From: a virus
DNA length: 59,096 nucleotides
Virus record (IMG/VR): IMGVR_UViG_3300021185_003222
Span: 1-59,096 of that record
Reading direction: 5' to 3' (one strand)
In this document: positions 45,773 through 54,259 of the stretch, one piece after another
How positions within the stretch are numbered: position 1 is the stretch's first letter
How the letters are laid out: each line of letters starts with the position of its first letter
Translations under genes and position numbers: made by a program
The notes under the pieces: generated by a model
The model's database searches: none
The model's input: only the letters and a program-made list of their open reading frames with translations
Told to the model about the DNA's origin: nothing

Positions 45773-46764
45773 GTAGAAATCCCTGTTACAATACCGTCTT
45801 TAATAGTAAATGTTAAAGATGCGGAGTTGTTTCCATTTCTAACCGTAAAGGTAGATGTTACACCAGTTGAATTATCAGAAGAGTTGTATTTAGCTCTTAT
45901 TGTTCCTTGCCCAACACTCGTTCCATTGTCAACTGTGCATGTAGTTCCATTTATAACTATTGATGGAGATGAATCATTTGCTGGTCCTCTTAATTTTAAA
46001 GATCCAGTCCCTGCTCCTACCAAAGTGTTAGTACCATCAAATATCATAGCGTATTCTAGACCTGACATATTTTTTGTACCTATGAAACCATAAGAACTAG
46101 AATGTGCCCAAGTACCTATTTCCACACCACCATCAGGTCCTGGAAACCTTGTATTTTCACTAAAAGTTTTAGTTCCAGCTATTGTTTGATTTGTTGTTGT
46201 AAGTACCGCACCTGAAAGTGAAGTTAAATAACCAGCTCCATTATCTAACTCGCTGTTATCTGTAGGTATTGTAGCGCTACTAAAAGCGTTAGTTCCTAAA
46301 TCTTTTTTTACAACAGCTCCAGACTCTTCAAATAAAGCGCTTACTGTTTCTGACGATGCTGTTGCAATACTGCTTAATGTTAAAGTATTAACATAAGAAC
46401 CTGTTGAATAAATATCACCCCATGGTCTAGTAGAACTACCTAAATCTAATTTATTAGTATTTGTACCTATACTAGCTAAAGAAGTACCATTTACTCTAAT
46501 ACCATCATAATTATTACCATTAACATATATTTGACCATCTTCGTCAAAATACAAACCATTGCCAGTTGCATCACTTCTAATATGAAGTTTTGCGGTAGAT
46601 GCTCTAGATGCAATTGTTAATGTTGGATCACCATTAGAGTAGCTAAATATAAGTCTACCTTGTTGATCTTTGTCTGGTTCATTAATTGTAAATGCATTAC
46701 CACTATCTAAGTTTATAGTAGTACCTCCATTTATTGTTACGTCTGATAAAAAGCTTATTGCCAT
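45769..46764 (-). CDS. fiber/adhesin-type protein (331 aa)
   Basis: Beta-rich Ser/Thr/Gly/Asn sequence starting MAISFLSDVTINGGTTINLD. It contains short strand repeats (LTLSSIATASSETVSALFEE; TNQTIAGTKTFSENTRFPG) and a C-terminal strand region ending GIVTGIST. This kind of protein usually forms trimeric fibers. No chaperone or peptidase tail was seen. It is translationally coupled to the nucleotidyltransferase gene. Confidence 0.6.
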   Translation of the reverse strand: MAISFLSDVTINGGTTINLDSGNAFTINEPDKDQQGRLIFSYSNGDPTLTIASRASTAKLHIRSDATGNGLYFDEDGQIYVNGNNYDGIRVNGTSLASIGTNTNKLDLGSSTRPWGDIYSTGSYVNTLTLSSIATASSETVSALFEESGAVVKKDLGTNAFSSATIPTDNSELDNGAGYLTSLSGAVLTTTNQTIAGTKTFSENTRFPGPDGGVEIGTWAHSSSYGFIGTKNMSGLEYAMIFDGTNTLVGAGTGSLKLRGPANDSSPSIVINGTTCTVDNGTSVGQGTIRAKYNSSDNSTGVTSTFTVRNGNNSASLTFTIKDGIVTGIST

Positions 46765-46783
46765 TTGATTTGATTTAATTATT

Positions 46784-46830
46784 AATAAAGTGGCGCTGGA
46801 TTAACAACGCCACTATAGTTTTTGTTTTAT
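46784..46830. terminator. intrinsic terminator hairpin between fiber genes
   Basis: AGTGGCG (46789-46795) pairs with CGCCACT (46808-46814) across a 12-base loop. On the - strand it is followed by TTATTAATAATT, on the + strand by ATAGTTTTTGTTTT. It marks the end of the 506-residue fiber transcript. Confidence 0.75.
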
Positions 46831-46833
46831 AAA

Positions 46834-48354
46834 TTAAGAGTCAACTTCAACTTTTTGAACAGCTAGTTCATAAGTGTCGTAACTAGCGACAGCCTCAGCG
46901 AATTTAACTTTTACTGTACTTGCAGTATCAGCACTCATTTCAGCCATAACTATTGTACCAGTGGAAGCTTCAAATAGGTTCATAACTAATTGTTTAGAAC
47001 TTAAACTATGCTCGAATGATAAAGTAGTGGAGTTTATACCTGAAGTTGCTTTACCATACCATTGTCTAGCTTTAATTTTAGCATCAACCTCAACATCAAA
47101 GTCACTAACCTGTGAGTGAGCAATAGATATATTTTGCTCACCTAAAGCAGTTATGATACCTTGCTTGTTTGCTGTAACATTAACAGTTTTACTAGCACTA
47201 CCAGCTGTTTGAGTGCTTGAACCTAGTTGATCATCTAAAGAAACAGCTCCAGCATTTACAACAAAGTTAGCATCATTAAAGCTAGCTATACCTTTTGTAG
47301 TAGTAGTAGCATCATTAAGCTGTAAGTTACTTTGAACAGCAACCCAATTAGCTTGACTTCCACCTGAAGCATAAGCTGTCTTACAAACGATCAAATCACC
47401 AGCTTCTAATGTAACAGGGAAACTTGCAGAGTTACCAGCAACTGTAACAACATAAGTATCACCTACTTCAGCTGAACTTGGTAGAGCACCACTAGCGTCA
47501 TAATTACCCTTAAAGTCCATTCCACTAGTAATGGCATTAGCAATAGCTGTATCCATTTGGCCTTTATTAACACCATCTGAATCTGCAGAACCAGTTTTAA
47601 CGTCTAATAATGCGAAACCGCCAAAATCAACATCAGCTTCAGCATCACCAAGGTTATTTAAATGTATGTCTCCTACAAGAACCTTACCATAGTTAGATGT
47701 CTGACCTGCGCCACCTTTAGCAATTGCTAGGTAATCTTTTCCTGCATCAACTGTTGTTTTATCAGCTAATTCACTTAAGTCAACGTCAAATTGAAGTTCA
47801 CCAGCTTGATCACCTGTTATATCTACTAAAGAACCAGCTACAAAATCAAGTGTATTATCTATAATATTTGCTACATCTTCTGTTCCATCAACATTTATTT
47901 TTAAAGTTCCCTTTGAAGTATCAGTCCATGGTACATTTACGTACATCTTCTCACCGGATAATTGTACAGCATAGTTTCTACCTGATGAAACATATCCAAT
48001 TTGAACACCACCTCTTTCACCACTAGCTGCTAAAGGTAGTGTGTAAGTTGTATCTGTCCAAGGAACGTTAACGTATGCTTTATTACTACCATCAAGTTCT
48101 ACAGCGTAGTTCTTTCCAGTATCAGTATAACCGATCTTAATACCACCTAAATCAGATGATGTTGCAGCGCTTAAGCTAAATGATTGGTCATTTAACGTTT
48201 TCCACGCTGACCCGTTGTAATATTTTAGATCAGTTCCATCTACAAATAATCTACCATTTGTCAAACTTGACGTTGGTAAAGTTCCAGTCTCGATAACGAG
48301 GCCGCTTATTGCATTTGAAGCTAAATCTAAATTTTGTAAAAATTTAATTGCCAT
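46834..48354 (-). CDS. fiber/adhesin-type protein with repeated strand units
   Basis: 506 residues. N-terminal MAIKFLQNLDLASNAISGLV, then two tandem units of the LGGIKIGYTDTGKNYAVELD plus VNVPWTDT type (residues ~68-150), a unit also found in the 533-residue fiber. The middle has helical linkers (KGQMDTAIANAITSGMDFKG). The C-terminus (VSDFDVEVDAKIKARQWYGK) resembles common phage fiber ends. Terminator downstream. Confidence 0.65.
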   Translation of the reverse strand: MAIKFLQNLDLASNAISGLVIETGTLPTSSLTNGRLFVDGTDLKYYNGSAWKTLNDQSFSLSAATSSDLGGIKIGYTDTGKNYAVELDGSNKAYVNVPWTDTTYTLPLAASGERGGVQIGYVSSGRNYAVQLSGEKMYVNVPWTDTSKGTLKINVDGTEDVANIIDNTLDFVAGSLVDITGDQAGELQFDVDLSELADKTTVDAGKDYLAIAKGGAGQTSNYGKVLVGDIHLNNLGDAEADVDFGGFALLDVKTGSADSDGVNKGQMDTAIANAITSGMDFKGNYDASGALPSSAEVGDTYVVTVAGNSASFPVTLEAGDLIVCKTAYASGGSQANWVAVQSNLQLNDATTTTKGIASFNDANFVVNAGAVSLDDQLGSSTQTAGSASKTVNVTANKQGIITALGEQNISIAHSQVSDFDVEVDAKIKARQWYGKATSGINSTTLSFEHSLSSKQLVMNLFEASTGTIVMAEMSADTASTVKVKFAEAVASYDTYELAVQKVEVDS

Positions 48355-48374
48355 TTTTTTTGTTTTTGTTTTTA

Positions 48375-48914
48375 TTAGTTAAGATACGCAGTACCAGCAA
48401 TAGCCTCGCTGAAAGTTAATTGTATTGCGTTTGCATTGGTAAATGTTAGTTCACCAAATATTTCTTCTCCTGCACTGCTTATAACAGTTACTGAAGGGTA
48501 TTTACCTAGATTATGAGTTATACTCCAAACAGTGTTAGTTCCATTTGAATGTGTAAAAGTATCAGAAGTCACATTGACCACACCACTTACTAGCGATGCT
48601 TTAATATTACCAGTAAAGTTGATAACATCTGCATCAGACTTTATTTCAGTTCCACTATCTTCTACACTTATAGAACCTCCTCCTGATTTAGCTATTAAGT
48701 CACTATCAGTTATGCCGTCTTTAAACCAGTACTCTGTTAAAGTACTACCTACTACAAGAGCAACGGTAAGTCCTTTATATCTATAACTGGCATCTAAGTA
48801 TGACGTAGCCGCAGACTTAGCTGCAGCTATATCAGCTCCCGAATAAGGCCCATACTTCGCATCCGCAGGGGCGGTTGTTTTAGCGAGTACGTTATCACTT
48901 AGATTTATAGCCAT
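48375..48914 (-). CDS. short fiber-related protein, paralogue of the next fiber's N-terminus
   Basis: 179 residues. The first ~75 residues (MAINLSDNVLAKTTAPADAK, YGPYSGADIAAAKSAATSYL) are nearly the same as those of the 445-residue gene, whereas the rest is a short C-terminal beta domain. It reads like a reduced copy or an accessory base protein that shares the attachment domain. Confidence 0.6.
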   Translation of the reverse strand: MAINLSDNVLAKTTAPADAKYGPYSGADIAAAKSAATSYLDASYRYKGLTVALVVGSTLTEYWFKDGITDSDLIAKSGGGSISVEDSGTEIKSDADVINFTGNIKASLVSGVVNVTSDTFTHSNGTNTVWSITHNLGKYPSVTVISSAGEEIFGELTFTNANAIQLTFSEAIAGTAYLN

Positions 48915-48918
48915 GTTA

Positions 48919-50256
48919 TTAAGATTCTTTTATTTGAACATCATTAATTGTTGTAACTTTTTGAGCTACGTATACTTTATAGTTTTTAGTCCAATAACCA
49001 TCTTCAGATGCAATTGATTTTACAGATCCTGCAGCAAACAAATCTGTTGAGTTACTACCTATGTTACCATTGTTAGTAGCGTCAACATACCATTTTGTTT
49101 TATTAGCAAATCCTTCAGGTATCGCAAACCAAACCCATTCACCTGAAGCACTAAAGCTCATTGATAGTGTTCCAGAAGCATTTTTTACTTGCTTACTGAC
49201 ATAAGTACCACCTTCGATCAATGCTTCAACTTGAGCAGCTGTTTGCTGAGAAGAAGACTTACCATAATAATAAGGCCAATATCCATATCTTGTAGAAACT
49301 GAAGATGTTACAGTTCTAGCTGATTGTGGAGAATTTACTCCTGTTCCTGCAGATCTTGTATCGTCAGTTCCTTTATTATCTTTTTTAGCTAAACCAGCAC
49401 CAACTGTAGCTTTAGCTCTATATTGAAATACAGATCTAGTGCCAGTTGAAGGGGCTGGAACTTGATATGAGTCTTGAGTAACAGCAAGAGTTCTACCTGC
49501 GTTAGGATTGTTAGGGTTGTTAAAGCCAAACTGATCTGGAACATTTGTTGGAGTTGTAGCTGAACCAGCACCTGTAGCTAGGTTACTATAGCCAGCGCTA
49601 TTTAAGTTAGCCTCGATTGTCACATTTGATATTGCACCTGCGTCATTTTTAACACCAGTTAAAGATGAGGTTGGAGAAATTGTTGAACCGATTTCTTGAC
49701 TAGTAGCAAAACCACTTAAACTTAATGCTGATGTAGGTAGTGTATATGTAGGTAATTGAGTAGGAAATAATATAGTTTCCATCAATGTAACCATATTTAA
49801 ATCTTTTAATGCGGATGCTTTAGTTCCAGAAGAAACCCCACCGACTGAAGTACCTACTTCTAGGTCATCATCTACAGCTGAGTTAAATGTTGTATCTATT
49901 GTAACACCATCTGTTCCAGCGACAGCTGTTGCTTTTACTCCGCTCACGAAGTCTATTTTATCTGTAGTAGCTTCAATTGTAGTACCGTCACTAGCAACTT
50001 CAAGATCACTGCCGCCACCTTGTGATTTTAGAACTAAATTAGAATCAGTTACACCGCCTTGAAACCAGTATTCAACAATATTGCTTGATCCAACGATCAA
50101 ACCTACTGTTAAACCTTCATATCTATAAGAAGCTTGTAGGTAAGTTGTAGCTGCTGATTTTGCAGCTGCTAAGTCTGCTCCTGTATATGGTCCGTACTTA
50201 GCGTCACCCGGAGCTGTGGTTTTCGCTAATATGTTATCACTTAAATTTATTGCCAT
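48919..50256 (-). CDS. fiber/adhesin-type protein (445 aa)
   Basis: It has the MAINLSDN attachment domain shared with the 179-residue gene. It is followed by a domain shared with the 466-residue gene (LMETILFPTQLPTYTLPTSA, against MWDTLLFPTVLPQYKPATLV) and a common C-terminal lectin-like region (WVWFAIPEGFANKTKWYVDA). It is therefore a chimera of the two neighbours' modules. Confidence 0.65.
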   Translation of the reverse strand: MAINLSDNILAKTTAPGDAKYGPYTGADLAAAKSAATTYLQASYRYEGLTVGLIVGSSNIVEYWFQGGVTDSNLVLKSQGGGSDLEVASDGTTIEATTDKIDFVSGVKATAVAGTDGVTIDTTFNSAVDDDLEVGTSVGGVSSGTKASALKDLNMVTLMETILFPTQLPTYTLPTSALSLSGFATSQEIGSTISPTSSLTGVKNDAGAISNVTIEANLNSAGYSNLATGAGSATTPTNVPDQFGFNNPNNPNAGRTLAVTQDSYQVPAPSTGTRSVFQYRAKATVGAGLAKKDNKGTDDTRSAGTGVNSPQSARTVTSSVSTRYGYWPYYYGKSSSQQTAAQVEALIEGGTYVSKQVKNASGTLSMSFSASGEWVWFAIPEGFANKTKWYVDATNNGNIGSNSTDLFAAGSVKSIASEDGYWTKNYKVYVAQKVTTINDVQIKES

Positions 50257-50259
50257 GAC

Positions 50260-51660
50260 TTATGAAATTGTTGCGTTAGTTATTGTTGTTACTTTAGTGG
50301 CGATATATATTTTGTAATCTACCTCCCACAAATTATCTTTTGATTTTATTGTAAAGTTTGTTGGTAAAGGAAACAAATCATCAGACTGCTGTCCTATAGT
50401 ACCATTGTTTAATGCCGTAGCATACCAAGCTGTTTTATTGGAAAATTTATTATAAGTTAAAAACCAGCACCATTCACCATCAGCATTGAAATTCATTGAC
50501 AAGCTTCCAGAGCTATTAGCAACCACCTTGTTAACAGAAGAGTCTCCAGCTATTATTAAGTCTTTTATTTGCTGAGTTGTTAGTTGAGATGATGATTTAC
50601 CGTAGAAGTATGGATAATACCCGGTAATTGTTCTGTTATTAGAACTTTTATTATTTTGAGCTGCTTGAGGAGCAGAGGAGCTGCCTACAGTAGGGGTTCT
50701 AGTATCATAAACACCCTTGTTATTTTTCAATGCTAGGCCAGACCCATAGTCACCTTCTCCAGAATATGTTGTAGTTGTGCTAGTAGCGTTGCCAGTTGGC
50801 GCAGGTACAATGTAACTACTAGTAACATATGACGTGCTATAAGTTTTATTAGGGTTATTGTCATTGTCGAAGCCAAATTGTTGAGGAAGCTCCGTTATGG
50901 TTGCAACAGTTGGAGAGGTTGTTTGTATTAATTGAGTAGAACCTCTTAGTATTTTTAATCTTGTAAACGCTCCTGCGTCTTTTTTAGTGCCTAAAAGCGT
51001 TAAAGTTGGATTAACAGTCGACCCTATCTCTTTTATTCCTGTAACCGTGCTTGATAAAACTAAAGTAGCTGGCTTATATTGCGGTAAAACAGTAGGAAAC
51101 AGTAAAGTATCCCACATTTGCACTAAATTCATATCTTTTATTCCAGATACCTTAGTGCCAGCATCAAAACCGCCAATTGTAGAGGCCATTTCCGTGTCAG
51201 TGCCCAAGCTAGTGTTGTATACAGCATTTAAATCCGCTTGAGTTCCATCAACTCCAACAGATAATCCACTTTTAAAGTTTAATGAAGTAGCTTCTGCTAT
51301 TTTTTGTACGTCATCTTCTTTAATAGATATGCTCCCACCACCACTTGTAGGGTCGATGTATGTTAATCCACTAGCGTCTGCGTTGACAGCTAGTAATTGA
51401 TTAGCGTTTCCTATAGTAGCTAAGCCTGTTCCGCCTAAAGTAGTGGGAATTACATCATTAATGCTTATGTTGATGTCTCCAGTGGCTTTGTCTACCGCTA
51501 AAGGAGATGTAGCTGTGATCTTGTCTACTACATCAATGGCTTCTCTAACACTACTTATAGTTATTTTCTTAGTTTTTTTCTTATCTGCTGTATCACTAAT
51601 GATCAGTAGGTCAGTTAAACTAGGTAACGCTTTAGTTTTATAAGTATATATTATAGCCAT
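50260..51660 (-). CDS. fiber/adhesin-type protein (466 aa)
   Basis: N-terminus like the 533-residue fiber, and body plus C-terminus like the 445-residue fiber (GYYPYFYGKSSSQLTTQQIK against GYWPYYYGKSSSQQTAAQVE). Probably a receptor-binding protein. The conserved C-terminal part may set shared host-surface recognition, with variable loops between copies. Confidence 0.65.
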   Translation of the reverse strand: MAIIYTYKTKALPSLTDLLIISDTADKKKTKKITISSVREAIDVVDKITATSPLAVDKATGDINISINDVIPTTLGGTGLATIGNANQLLAVNADASGLTYIDPTSGGGSISIKEDDVQKIAEATSLNFKSGLSVGVDGTQADLNAVYNTSLGTDTEMASTIGGFDAGTKVSGIKDMNLVQMWDTLLFPTVLPQYKPATLVLSSTVTGIKEIGSTVNPTLTLLGTKKDAGAFTRLKILRGSTQLIQTTSPTVATITELPQQFGFDNDNNPNKTYSTSYVTSSYIVPAPTGNATSTTTTYSGEGDYGSGLALKNNKGVYDTRTPTVGSSSAPQAAQNNKSSNNRTITGYYPYFYGKSSSQLTTQQIKDLIIAGDSSVNKVVANSSGSLSMNFNADGEWCWFLTYNKFSNKTAWYATALNNGTIGQQSDDLFPLPTNFTIKSKDNLWEVDYKIYIATKVTTITNATIS

Positions 51661-51920
51661 TATCTCTTTTTACGTTTAGTTTTTTTGCTTTCTCTTTTAG
51701 TTCCCTTACCATCATTACCTCTGTTGGCTTTTATGGATTCAAATCTTTCATCATCGTGATCGTAGTCTTTTCCCTTTAACCATGATATACCGTATTTTTT
51801 AATAGCTTCCCTTCTCTTCTTTTGATTCTCTGCCTTCTTCTTTCTTCTTGCAGGAGTCTTTGCCGCTGCTAGATCTCTTTTCTTTTTAGCAGCTCTTGCT
51901 TTAGCTGATAGTATACTCAT
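51660..51920 (-). CDS. small highly basic protein, first gene of the leftward block
   Basis: 86 residues, Lys/Arg/Ala-rich (AKARAAKKKRDLAAAKTPAR and RKKKAENQKKRREAIKKYGI), ending KRESKKTKRKKR. Probable nucleic-acid-binding or DNA-packaged peptide. It sits at the edge of the divergent control region, so it may be the first gene transcribed leftward from there. Confidence 0.5.
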   Translation of the reverse strand: MSILSAKARAAKKKRDLAAAKTPARRKKKAENQKKRREAIKKYGISWLKGKDYDHDDERFESIKANRGNDGKGTKRESKKTKRKKR

Positions 51921-52008
51921 GTTTTAAGTTTTAGTCTTATTTATACTATATCACAGAAAAACACTCGTTTTTACCCTATAGTACTAACATAAATAAATTA
52001 TGGGTAGG

Positions 52009-52054
52009 GTGACATTAGCCCCTTACTAGGCTAGGTCTAAGACCCTATTGTCAC
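52009..52054. other. nested inverted repeats resembling a three-way junction
   Basis: GTGACA (52009-52014) pairs with TGTCAC (52049-52054). Inside are two hairpins: TAGCC/GGCTA (52016-52033) and GGTC-TAA-GACC (52034-52044). As DNA it could extrude as a cruciform, and as RNA it could fold into a three-helix junction. It is flanked by further TAGGG/CCCTA pairs. Confidence 0.5.
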
Positions 52055-52100
52055 ACTGCTGTAAGATATATATAATATAAGTACTGTACCCCTAACCCCC

Positions 52101-52175
52101 TGATTGTCAACTAATTACAAATTGGTTTTTATATTGCCCAGTCCACTTAACCATTTGATTATCAACGATTTACAA
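52101..52175 (+). repeat. 20-nt imperfect direct repeat, two copies
   Basis: TGATTGTCAACTAATTACAA at 52101-52120 and TGATTATCAACGATTTACAA at 52156-52175 match at 17 of 20 positions, 55 bp apart (about five helical turns). The spacing suits a bound dimer or an origin iteron. Confidence 0.6.
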
Positions 52176-52246
52176 TAACCTTTTCCTTTCCTTCATCACA
52201 ATAAATCTTAATTTGTCTACAACTATTTACCTTTTACTTATTATAT

Positions 52247-52279
52247 ACAGATTTAATACAAGATATATAAGATAATATA
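52247..52279 (+). promoter_or_regulatory. early-element copy 1 (divergent variant)
   Basis: ACAGATTTAATACAA, 8 bases, AGATAATATA. The first box differs from the consensus ACAAACTAAATACAA at three positions. It lies 25 bases before the start codon of the first rightward gene. Confidence 0.6.
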
Positions 52280-52304
52280 TACGAATCTAAATTAAATAAA
52301 CAAT

Positions 52305-52553
52305 ATGACTATCAATTTAAAATATAATAAACTCAATTCAATTCTAAATAACAATTCTGAAATACATTACATAATTGACTCAGACAATTTCTTCGACGAG
52401 AATAATATCAACATGTCTCAATTCAATAATAATAAATTTATATTATTTGAATACACAACTAACTGGCCTGAAACTATTCAACTATTAAAACAAAATAACA
52501 TAAACTATTCTATTCATACTGACGAACTAGAATTACAATATATAATAATCTAA
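52305..52553 (+). CDS. small Asn/Ile-rich hypothetical protein
   Basis: 82 residues, acidic, with regular beta-alpha spacing (IHYIIDSDNFF; FILFEYTTNWPETIQLLKQN) that could be a small Rossmann-like or ferredoxin-like fold. First gene of the rightward block. No family was recognised. Confidence 0.55.
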   Translation: MTINLKYNKLNSILNNNSEIHYIIDSDNFFDENNINMSQFNNNKFILFEYTTNWPETIQLLKQNNINYSIHTDELELQYIII

Positions 52554-52667
52554 TTAACTAATATATCACTCAATTATAATAAACATCTGATATTCAGGGT
52601 AAATTATAGAGAAGTCGCGTGTAGTACCTACTAACTAAAATAAACTAATAAACAAACATACACTCAC

Positions 52668-52700
52668 ACAAACTAAATACAAAACCACTCAGATAATATA
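52668..52700 (+). promoter_or_regulatory. early-element copy 2
   Basis: Exact ACAAACTAAATACAA, 8 bases, exact AGATAATATA. The 171-bp gap before the next gene otherwise contains only A/T-rich sequence and one G/C-richer string (GAAGTCGCGTG, from 52611). Confidence 0.75.
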
Positions 52701-52724
52701 TATAACTAAAATAAAATATATACT

Positions 52725-52955
52725 ATGACATTTAAAATAACTAACATAACATTAAAAACTTTTACATCAAATAATAAAAACTATAATAATATTAACTACA
52801 CTATTTTTATTAAACAACTAAATCAAACAATTAATATTACTAAACAATATATTAACTTTAAAACTAAAAACTATTTAATTGACATAATTGACTCAATAAA
52901 TAATCAAGACAATTTAAATAATCAACTAATAAACTTTATAAATAACAAATATTAA
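52725..52955 (+). CDS. small Asn/Lys/Thr-rich hypothetical protein
   Basis: 76 residues, beta-rich first half (TFKITNITLKTFTSNNKNYN) and helical end. Codons are almost entirely A/T. No family was recognised. Single-gene unit bounded by early elements on both sides. Confidence 0.5.
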   Translation: MTFKITNITLKTFTSNNKNYNNINYTIFIKQLNQTINITKQYINFKTKNYLIDIIDSINNQDNLNNQLINFINNKY

Positions 52956-52957
52956 AT

Positions 52958-52990
52958 ACAAACTAAATACAAACAGCAACAGATAATATA
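52958..52990 (+). promoter_or_regulatory. early-element copy 3
   Basis: Exact ACAAACTAAATACAA, 8 bases, exact AGATAATATA, starting two bases after the preceding stop codon and 39 bases before the next ATG. Confidence 0.75.
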
Positions 52991-53029
52991 AACGTAAACT
53001 AAATAACAAATAAATAAAATAAAATAAAT

Positions 53030-53266
53030 ATGAAAACTAATAACTTAACTACTAAAAGATTTGTAATCAGAAAATCATTACTTAATACTAATACAGTAAT
53101 CACTTTCACTAACAAAAAAGATATAACATTCACTTATAATCACGATGAAATTTATACTAAGTTTCAAACTAAATTTGACGAAATGAATTGTTTTCAAAAG
53201 TATAAATCTTATACAAATAGTAATACTGTTCCAAAATTCTGCAGAGAATTAAGTACTCAGTCTTAA
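53030..53266 (+). CDS. small basic hypothetical protein
   Basis: 78 residues, basic, Thr/Asn/Lys-rich (TTKRFVIRKSLLNTNTVITF), a beta-type N-terminus followed by DEMNCFQKYKSYTNS. No family was recognised. Followed by a 122-bp gap that holds only A/T-rich sequence, GTCGACG (from 53276) and the next early element. Confidence 0.5.
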   Translation: MKTNNLTTKRFVIRKSLLNTNTVITFTNKKDITFTYNHDEIYTKFQTKFDEMNCFQKYKSYTNSNTVPKFCRELSTQS

Positions 53267-53331
53267 AACTAAAAGTCGACGTTGATAGTAATACTTTAAC
53301 GACTATAAATAACACGAACATATTACTCAGC

Positions 53332-53364
53332 ACAAACTAAATACTACAAAGTGTAGATAATAAT
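53332..53364 (+). promoter_or_regulatory. early-element copy 4
   Basis: ACAAACTAAATACTA, 8 bases, exact AGATAATATA. 24 bases before the ATG at 53389. Confidence 0.75.
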
Positions 53365-53388
53365 ATAAACTAAATAAATATAATAACT

Positions 53389-53592
53389 ATGTCTTATAAT
53401 CCAAACAATCCAAGTAATTGGTCGTGGTCAAAAGCTTTTGCAGAAATGGACAAAACTGTTCATGAAGCTGAAATGACTCAACAATGTATAAATCACATAC
53501 TAGATTATCCTGGTGAAGCTAATGGTGTCTTTATGTCACTAAACAAAACTCAACAAGATGATGTTTACGAAATACTAAATGAAATACTATGA
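53389..53592 (+). CDS. small hypothetical protein
   Basis: 67 residues. MSYNPNNPSNWSWSKAFAEM starts with a Trp/Pro-rich segment; the rest is acidic helix (LNKTQQDDVYEILNEIL). Stop overlaps the next start (ATGA), so three genes to 53980 form one coupled unit. Confidence 0.55.
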   Translation: MSYNPNNPSNWSWSKAFAEMDKTVHEAEMTQQCINHILDYPGEANGVFMSLNKTQQDDVYEILNEIL

Positions 53593-53726
53593 ATAATTTA
53601 AATACTACAATAGACAAAGTAGCAATGTCAGAATTTGACACGCACTACTATCAACTTGGTGATAACGAGAAACAATGGTGTCACGATGAAATGATTAATA
53701 ACAAGAAATGGTTAAAAAGAATATGA
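53589..53726 (+). CDS. small hypothetical protein (45 aa)
   Basis: Starts and ends in ATGA overlaps with its neighbours, which is good support for a real gene despite 45 residues. Sequence MNNLNTTIDKVAMSEFDTHY then a Lys/Trp-rich end (NNKKWLKRI). No family was recognised. Confidence 0.5.
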   Translation: MNNLNTTIDKVAMSEFDTHYYQLGDNEKQWCHDEMINNKKWLKRI

Positions 53727-53980
53727 ATAAAATAATACTAACAATTGGAATGGCTAGTTCGTTACTAGTCTTACCAGCAAAAAAAGATGGTACAATAGTA
53801 AACTCAGTAGAACAAAATAAATATCTACTAAGTGAAGCTTTAAATAATATCCAGAATATGAGAGAATGGATGCTAAGTGATATAGACAATGATAATATAA
53901 CTACAGATCTAGGTGAATTTTATATTGAAAATCTTAATGAAGTTGAAGATATATTAATTGAAATTGCTAATACAAATTAA
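53723..53980 (+). CDS. small exported protein with signal peptide
   Basis: 85 residues from the ATG overlapping the previous stop; an upstream in-frame ATG at 53708 is less likely. MNKIILTIGMASSLLVLPAK is a typical signal peptide with a small-residue cleavage site around AKK. The mature part is acidic and helical. The role in the periplasm is unknown; superinfection exclusion is a possibility without evidence. Confidence 0.55.
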   Translation: MNKIILTIGMASSLLVLPAKKDGTIVNSVEQNKYLLSEALNNIQNMREWMLSDIDNDNITTDLGEFYIENLNEVEDILIEIANTN

Positions 53981-54004
53981 ATACAATCACTAATAGATAA
54001 TATA
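53972..54004 (+). promoter_or_regulatory. early-element copy 5
   Basis: ACAAATTAAATACAA, 8 bases, exact AGATAATATA. It overlaps the end of the upstream gene and lies only three bases before the ATG at 54008. Confidence 0.75.
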
Positions 54005-54007
54005 ATC

Positions 54008-54259
54008 ATGAAATATATACAAACAGATAACTTAACAGTTATAGATTACGGTGACGACACAGGTAAACTACTAATATATAATAGAACTAAATCACCTTAC
54101 GGTTACAACCCAAGAAATCTTATTGTATCTTTATTTGGCAGACCACTAAAAGAAATTACGTACAACTATGTACAAAAACAAGTAGACAAAGTCTATTCTA
54201 CTTTTAACTATAACGAAATAGACGAACTAATAAATAAAATAAATAATGAAAATAAATAA
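54008..54259 (+). CDS. small hypothetical protein
   Basis: 83 residues, mixed beta then helix (NLTVIDYGDDTGKLLIYNRT; FNYNEIDELINKINNENK). No family was recognised. Its 3' end overlaps the lipoprotein gene by 14 bases. Confidence 0.5.
   Translation: MKYIQTDNLTVIDYGDDTGKLLIYNRTKSPYGYNPRNLIVSLFGRPLKEITYNYVQKQVDKVYSTFNYNEIDELINKINNENK

Larger units (their letters stand above)
51921..52304. promoter_or_regulatory. 384-bp divergent non-coding region, possible origin/control region
   Basis: The only gap above 300 bp. From left to right it holds: an AAAAAC/GTTTTT hairpin (51957-51972), ACCCTA/TAGGGT inverted repeats (from 51973), the nested stems at 52009-52054, C-rich strings (CCCCTAACCCCC), a 20-nt imperfect direct repeat (52101 and 52156), a long pyrimidine-rich tract, and the first copy of the 33-nt early element. 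One repeat copy contains TTATCAACG, 7 of 9 like a DnaA box, which is weak. Divergent promoters are expected here; origin function is only a possibility. Confidence 0.55.

Noticed and set aside
52156-52175. DnaA box in the divergent region
   Set aside because: TTATCAACG matches only 7 of 9 positions and is single, so it is noted but not called.
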